Shown one piece after another: positions 61,894-64,000 of a stretch of DNA of 64,000 nt. The translations under genes were made by a program, and so were the position numbers. Source of the DNA: RGIG2134 sp964461115 (GTDB lineage: Bacteria; Cyanobacteriota; Vampirovibrionia; Gastranaerophilales; Gastranaerophilaceae); contig CAYWSX010000002.1 in the NCBI GenBank assembly GCA_964461115.1, positions 186,001 through 250,000 on the forward strand, read 5' to 3'. The notes below the pieces were generated by a model that did no database searches, was not told the DNA's origin, and saw only the letters and a program-made list of their open reading frames with translations. Within the stretch, counting starts at the first letter, position 1. The number at the start of each line of letters is the position of its first letter.

Positions 61894-62829
61894 TTGAAAA
61901 GAGTTTTAATAACAGGCGGAGCGGGATTTATCGGAAGTCATCTATGTGAAAGACTTTTAAATGAAGGAAATGACGTAATTTGTCTTGATAATTTTTTCAC
62001 AGGCTCAAAAGACAATATTCGTCACCTTATCGGCAATAACCGTTTTGAACTTGTCAGACACGATATAACAAAAGAATATTTTGCTGAAGTCGACCAAATA
62101 TATAACCTTGCGTGCCCTGCAAGTCCGCCCCACTATCAATACAACCCTATAAAAACAATGAAAACATCCGTTCTGGGAATGATTAACATGCTGGGACTCG
62201 CAAAACGCTGCAAAGCAAGGATTTTACAAGCTTCAACAAGCGAAGTCTACGGCGACCCGCACGTGCACCCACAAGTGGAATCTTACTGGGGAAATGTTAA
62301 CCCTATCGGCATAAGAAGCTGCTACGATGAGGGAAAACGCTGTGCGGAAACACTGATGATGGATTACCACCGCCAAAACAAAGTTGACACAAGAATTATC
62401 CGAATTTTCAACACATATGGCCCAAATATGGATCCGTATGACGGTAGAGTTGTTTCAAACTGTATCGTTCAGGCACTCAAGGGCGAAGACATAACTATAT
62501 ACGGAGACGGCTCGCAAACCCGCAGCTTCTGCTACGTAGACGACCTTGTAGACGGGATTATAAAAATGATGAACAACGAACAAGGATTTATCGGACCCGT
62601 GAACCTTGGAAATCCGTCTGAAAGAACCATTCTTGACCTGGCTGAAAGAATAATTAAGCTAACAAACTCGAAATCAAATCTTATTTTCATGCCGCTTCCT
62701 CAGGATGACCCGACTCAAAGAAAACCTGACATCAGCGTTGCGAAAAAAGAACTTAATTGGGAACCAAAAACAGACATTGATGATGGTTTGAAAAAAACTA
62801 TTGCTTATTTTGAGAAAAAAATTAAATAA
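61894..62829 (+). CDS. UDP-glucuronate decarboxylase (UDP-xylose synthase)
   Basis: 311 aa extended SDR. VLITGGAGFIGSHL binds NAD; STSEVYGDP, SCYDEGKRCAE (YxxxK) and IIRIFNTYGPNM are the UXS pattern. Converts UDP-glucuronate to UDP-xylose. The start is TTG 61894 with AAGGGG 7 nt before it, not the in-frame ATG inside the GT4 gene. UDP-glucose dehydrogenase follows 9 bp later. Confidence 0.92.
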   Translation: MKRVLITGGAGFIGSHLCERLLNEGNDVICLDNFFTGSKDNIRHLIGNNRFELVRHDITKEYFAEVDQIYNLACPASPPHYQYNPIKTMKTSVLGMINMLGLAKRCKARILQASTSEVYGDPHVHPQVESYWGNVNPIGIRSCYDEGKRCAETLMMDYHRQNKVDTRIIRIFNTYGPNMDPYDGRVVSNCIVQALKGEDITIYGDGSQTRSFCYVDDLVDGIIKMMNNEQGFIGPVNLGNPSERTILDLAERIIKLTNSKSNLIFMPLPQDDPTQRKPDISVAKKELNWEPKTDIDDGLKKTIAYFEKKIK

Positions 62830-62838
62830 AGGAGAGAT

Positions 62839-64000
62839 ATGAATATTTGCGTTATCGGAACAGGATATGTAGGACTCGTTGCAGGCGCTTGCTTGGCGGA
62901 AATGGGCAACAACGTAATTTGCGTGGACAAAGACACCGAAAAACTTGAAAAACTCGAACACGGAATCATTCCTATCTACGAACCCGGGCTTGATGAACTT
63001 ATTACGTCTAACGTTCACGAAAACAGACTGAAATTCACAAGTGACCTTGATAAAGCGGTAAAAGATTCCATGGTCTGCTTTATCGCAGTCGGCACGCCGC
63101 AAGGCGACGACGGCTCTGCTGATTTGAGCGCTGTATACGGCGTTGCAGAGCAAATAGGACGCGCAATCAACAAATATACCGTTATTGTTGACAAATCAAC
63201 CGTGCCTGTCGGAACGGCGGAAAAAGTGCGCGAAATCATTGCAAAAACCACAAACTATGAGTTTGATGTAGTGTCCAATCCCGAGTTTTTAAAACAAGGC
63301 GCAGCGGTCGATGATTTCCTGAAACCTGACCGCGTTGTCATCGGCTCCGACTCTCAAAAATCTACAGAAATAATGCAGGAATTGTATTCTCCATTTTTAA
63401 GAACAGGGAATCCCGTCATAATTATGGATGTTAAGTCAGCAGAAATGACAAAATATGCGGCAAACTCTTTCTTGGCAGTTAAAATTTCTTTTGCTAACGA
63501 AATCGCAAATATTTGCGAACAAGTCGGTGCAGATGCAGAAATGGTGAGAATCGGAATGTGCTCGGACAAAAGAATAGGTTCTCAATTCCTCTTCCCTGGA
63601 CTGGGATACGGCGGAAGCTGTTTCCCTAAAGACGTAAAAGCCATGATAAAAACCGCAAAAGATTTTGATTGCAGCCATGAGATACTTGAAGCCGCTGATA
63701 AAATGAATAAAAAGCAGCGTCAAATATTTATAAACAAAATTTTGGCACGTTTCGGAAACGACTTGTCAGGTATGACATTTGGCGTTTGGGGACTTGCATT
63801 CAAGCCTAAAACTAATGACATGCGTGAAGCTCCGGCTATAACTATTATAAATGTACTGCTTGAAAAAGGCGCTAAGATACAGGCTTTTGACCCTAAAGCA
63901 TACGACTGCGCAATGCCTATTTTCGGAAACAAGATAGAATACGCAAAATCATCATATGACGCGCTTAAAAACGCAGACTGCATGCTTCTTTTAACCGAAT
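62839..64000 (+). CDS. UDP-glucose 6-dehydrogenase (partial, runs off the window)
   Basis: Starts MNICVIGTGYVGLVAGACLAEMG (NAD fold), with EPGLDELI, PEFLKQGAAVDDF and the catalytic Cys in GLGYGGSCFPKD. Oxidises UDP-glucose to UDP-glucuronate, the substrate of the enzyme encoded just before. GGAGAG is before the ATG. 387 codons are in the window; about 50-60 are missing by comparison with the family. Confidence 0.93.
   Translation, partial: MNICVIGTGYVGLVAGACLAEMGNNVICVDKDTEKLEKLEHGIIPIYEPGLDELITSNVHENRLKFTSDLDKAVKDSMVCFIAVGTPQGDDGSADLSAVYGVAEQIGRAINKYTVIVDKSTVPVGTAEKVREIIAKTTNYEFDVVSNPEFLKQGAAVDDFLKPDRVVIGSDSQKSTEIMQELYSPFLRTGNPVIIMDVKSAEMTKYAANSFLAVKISFANEIANICEQVGADAEMVRIGMCSDKRIGSQFLFPGLGYGGSCFPKDVKAMIKTAKDFDCSHEILEAADKMNKKQRQIFINKILARFGNDLSGMTFGVWGLAFKPKTNDMREAPAITIINVLLEKGAKIQAFDPKAYDCAMPIFGNKIEYAKSSYDALKNADCMLLLTE

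Overview
The window is an AT-rich bacterial chromosome segment. It encodes a double-membrane envelope: an OmpH/Skp chaperone, three family 9 heptosyltransferase-like enzymes, a GmhA-like isomerase and a type IV pilin-like protein. tRNAs carry their CCA in the gene, genes are short and closely spaced, and there are many small lineage-specific proteins with an N-terminal stretch and one membrane anchor. Taken together this fits a gut Melainabacteria/Vampirovibrionia (Gastranaerophilales-like) genome. That assignment is an inference from gene content; no rRNA is present to confirm it.

Layout. 1-6 kb: hybrid sensor kinase, a CoA-dehydratase-like operon, a secreted GH13 enzyme and a heptosyltransferase. 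6-8.5 kb: a pilin-like protein, a tetranucleotide-repeat gene that is out of frame (probable phase-variable locus), a small Cys-rich protein and tRNA-Val. 8.5-19 kb: SulP transporter, prephenate dehydratase, phosphohexomutase, YhcH protein, signal peptidase I, a radical SAM protein, several small membrane-anchored proteins (one frameshifted), then rdgB-uppS. 19-25.7 kb: tRNA-Gly, MerR and XRE regulators, a nitrilase-family hydrolase, OmpH, a PAS kinase and a LysM protein. 25.8-35 kb: surface polysaccharide/LPS genes (GT9, GT8, two GT2, GT32, GmhA, GT9) interrupted by a phage-tail-fibre-like pair and an unknown protein with a winged-helix-like segment. 35-39 kb: a BarA-like hybrid kinase and a receiver/HD-GYP protein in one operon. 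39-42.5 kb: an accessory patch with a DUF6973-like protein and a small tRNA-Asp-associated island. 42.5-52.6 kb: a YkgJ-like protein, TPR protein, formyltransferase, CHASE2 adenylate cyclase, RecG, a small kinase and a LeuA-family synthase. 52.6-58.3 kb: small unknown proteins, initiator tRNA-Met with a recombinase remnant, a gene containing a C9 tract, and ilvA-ridA. 58.3-64 kb: a divergent AmmeMemoRadiSam locus, then a GT4, UDP-glucuronate decarboxylase and UDP-glucose dehydrogenase operon that would make UDP-xylose.

The strongest unusual signals are two simple-sequence tracts at the 5' ends of genes (seven TTGA units at 7646-7673; nine Cs at 55064-55072), a recurring promoter design in which the -10 box lies 6-7 nt before the start codon (leaderless mRNAs), duplicated 11-nt tRNA 5' ends in front of tRNA-Val and tRNA-Asp, and a one-gene island bracketed by tRNA-like sequence.
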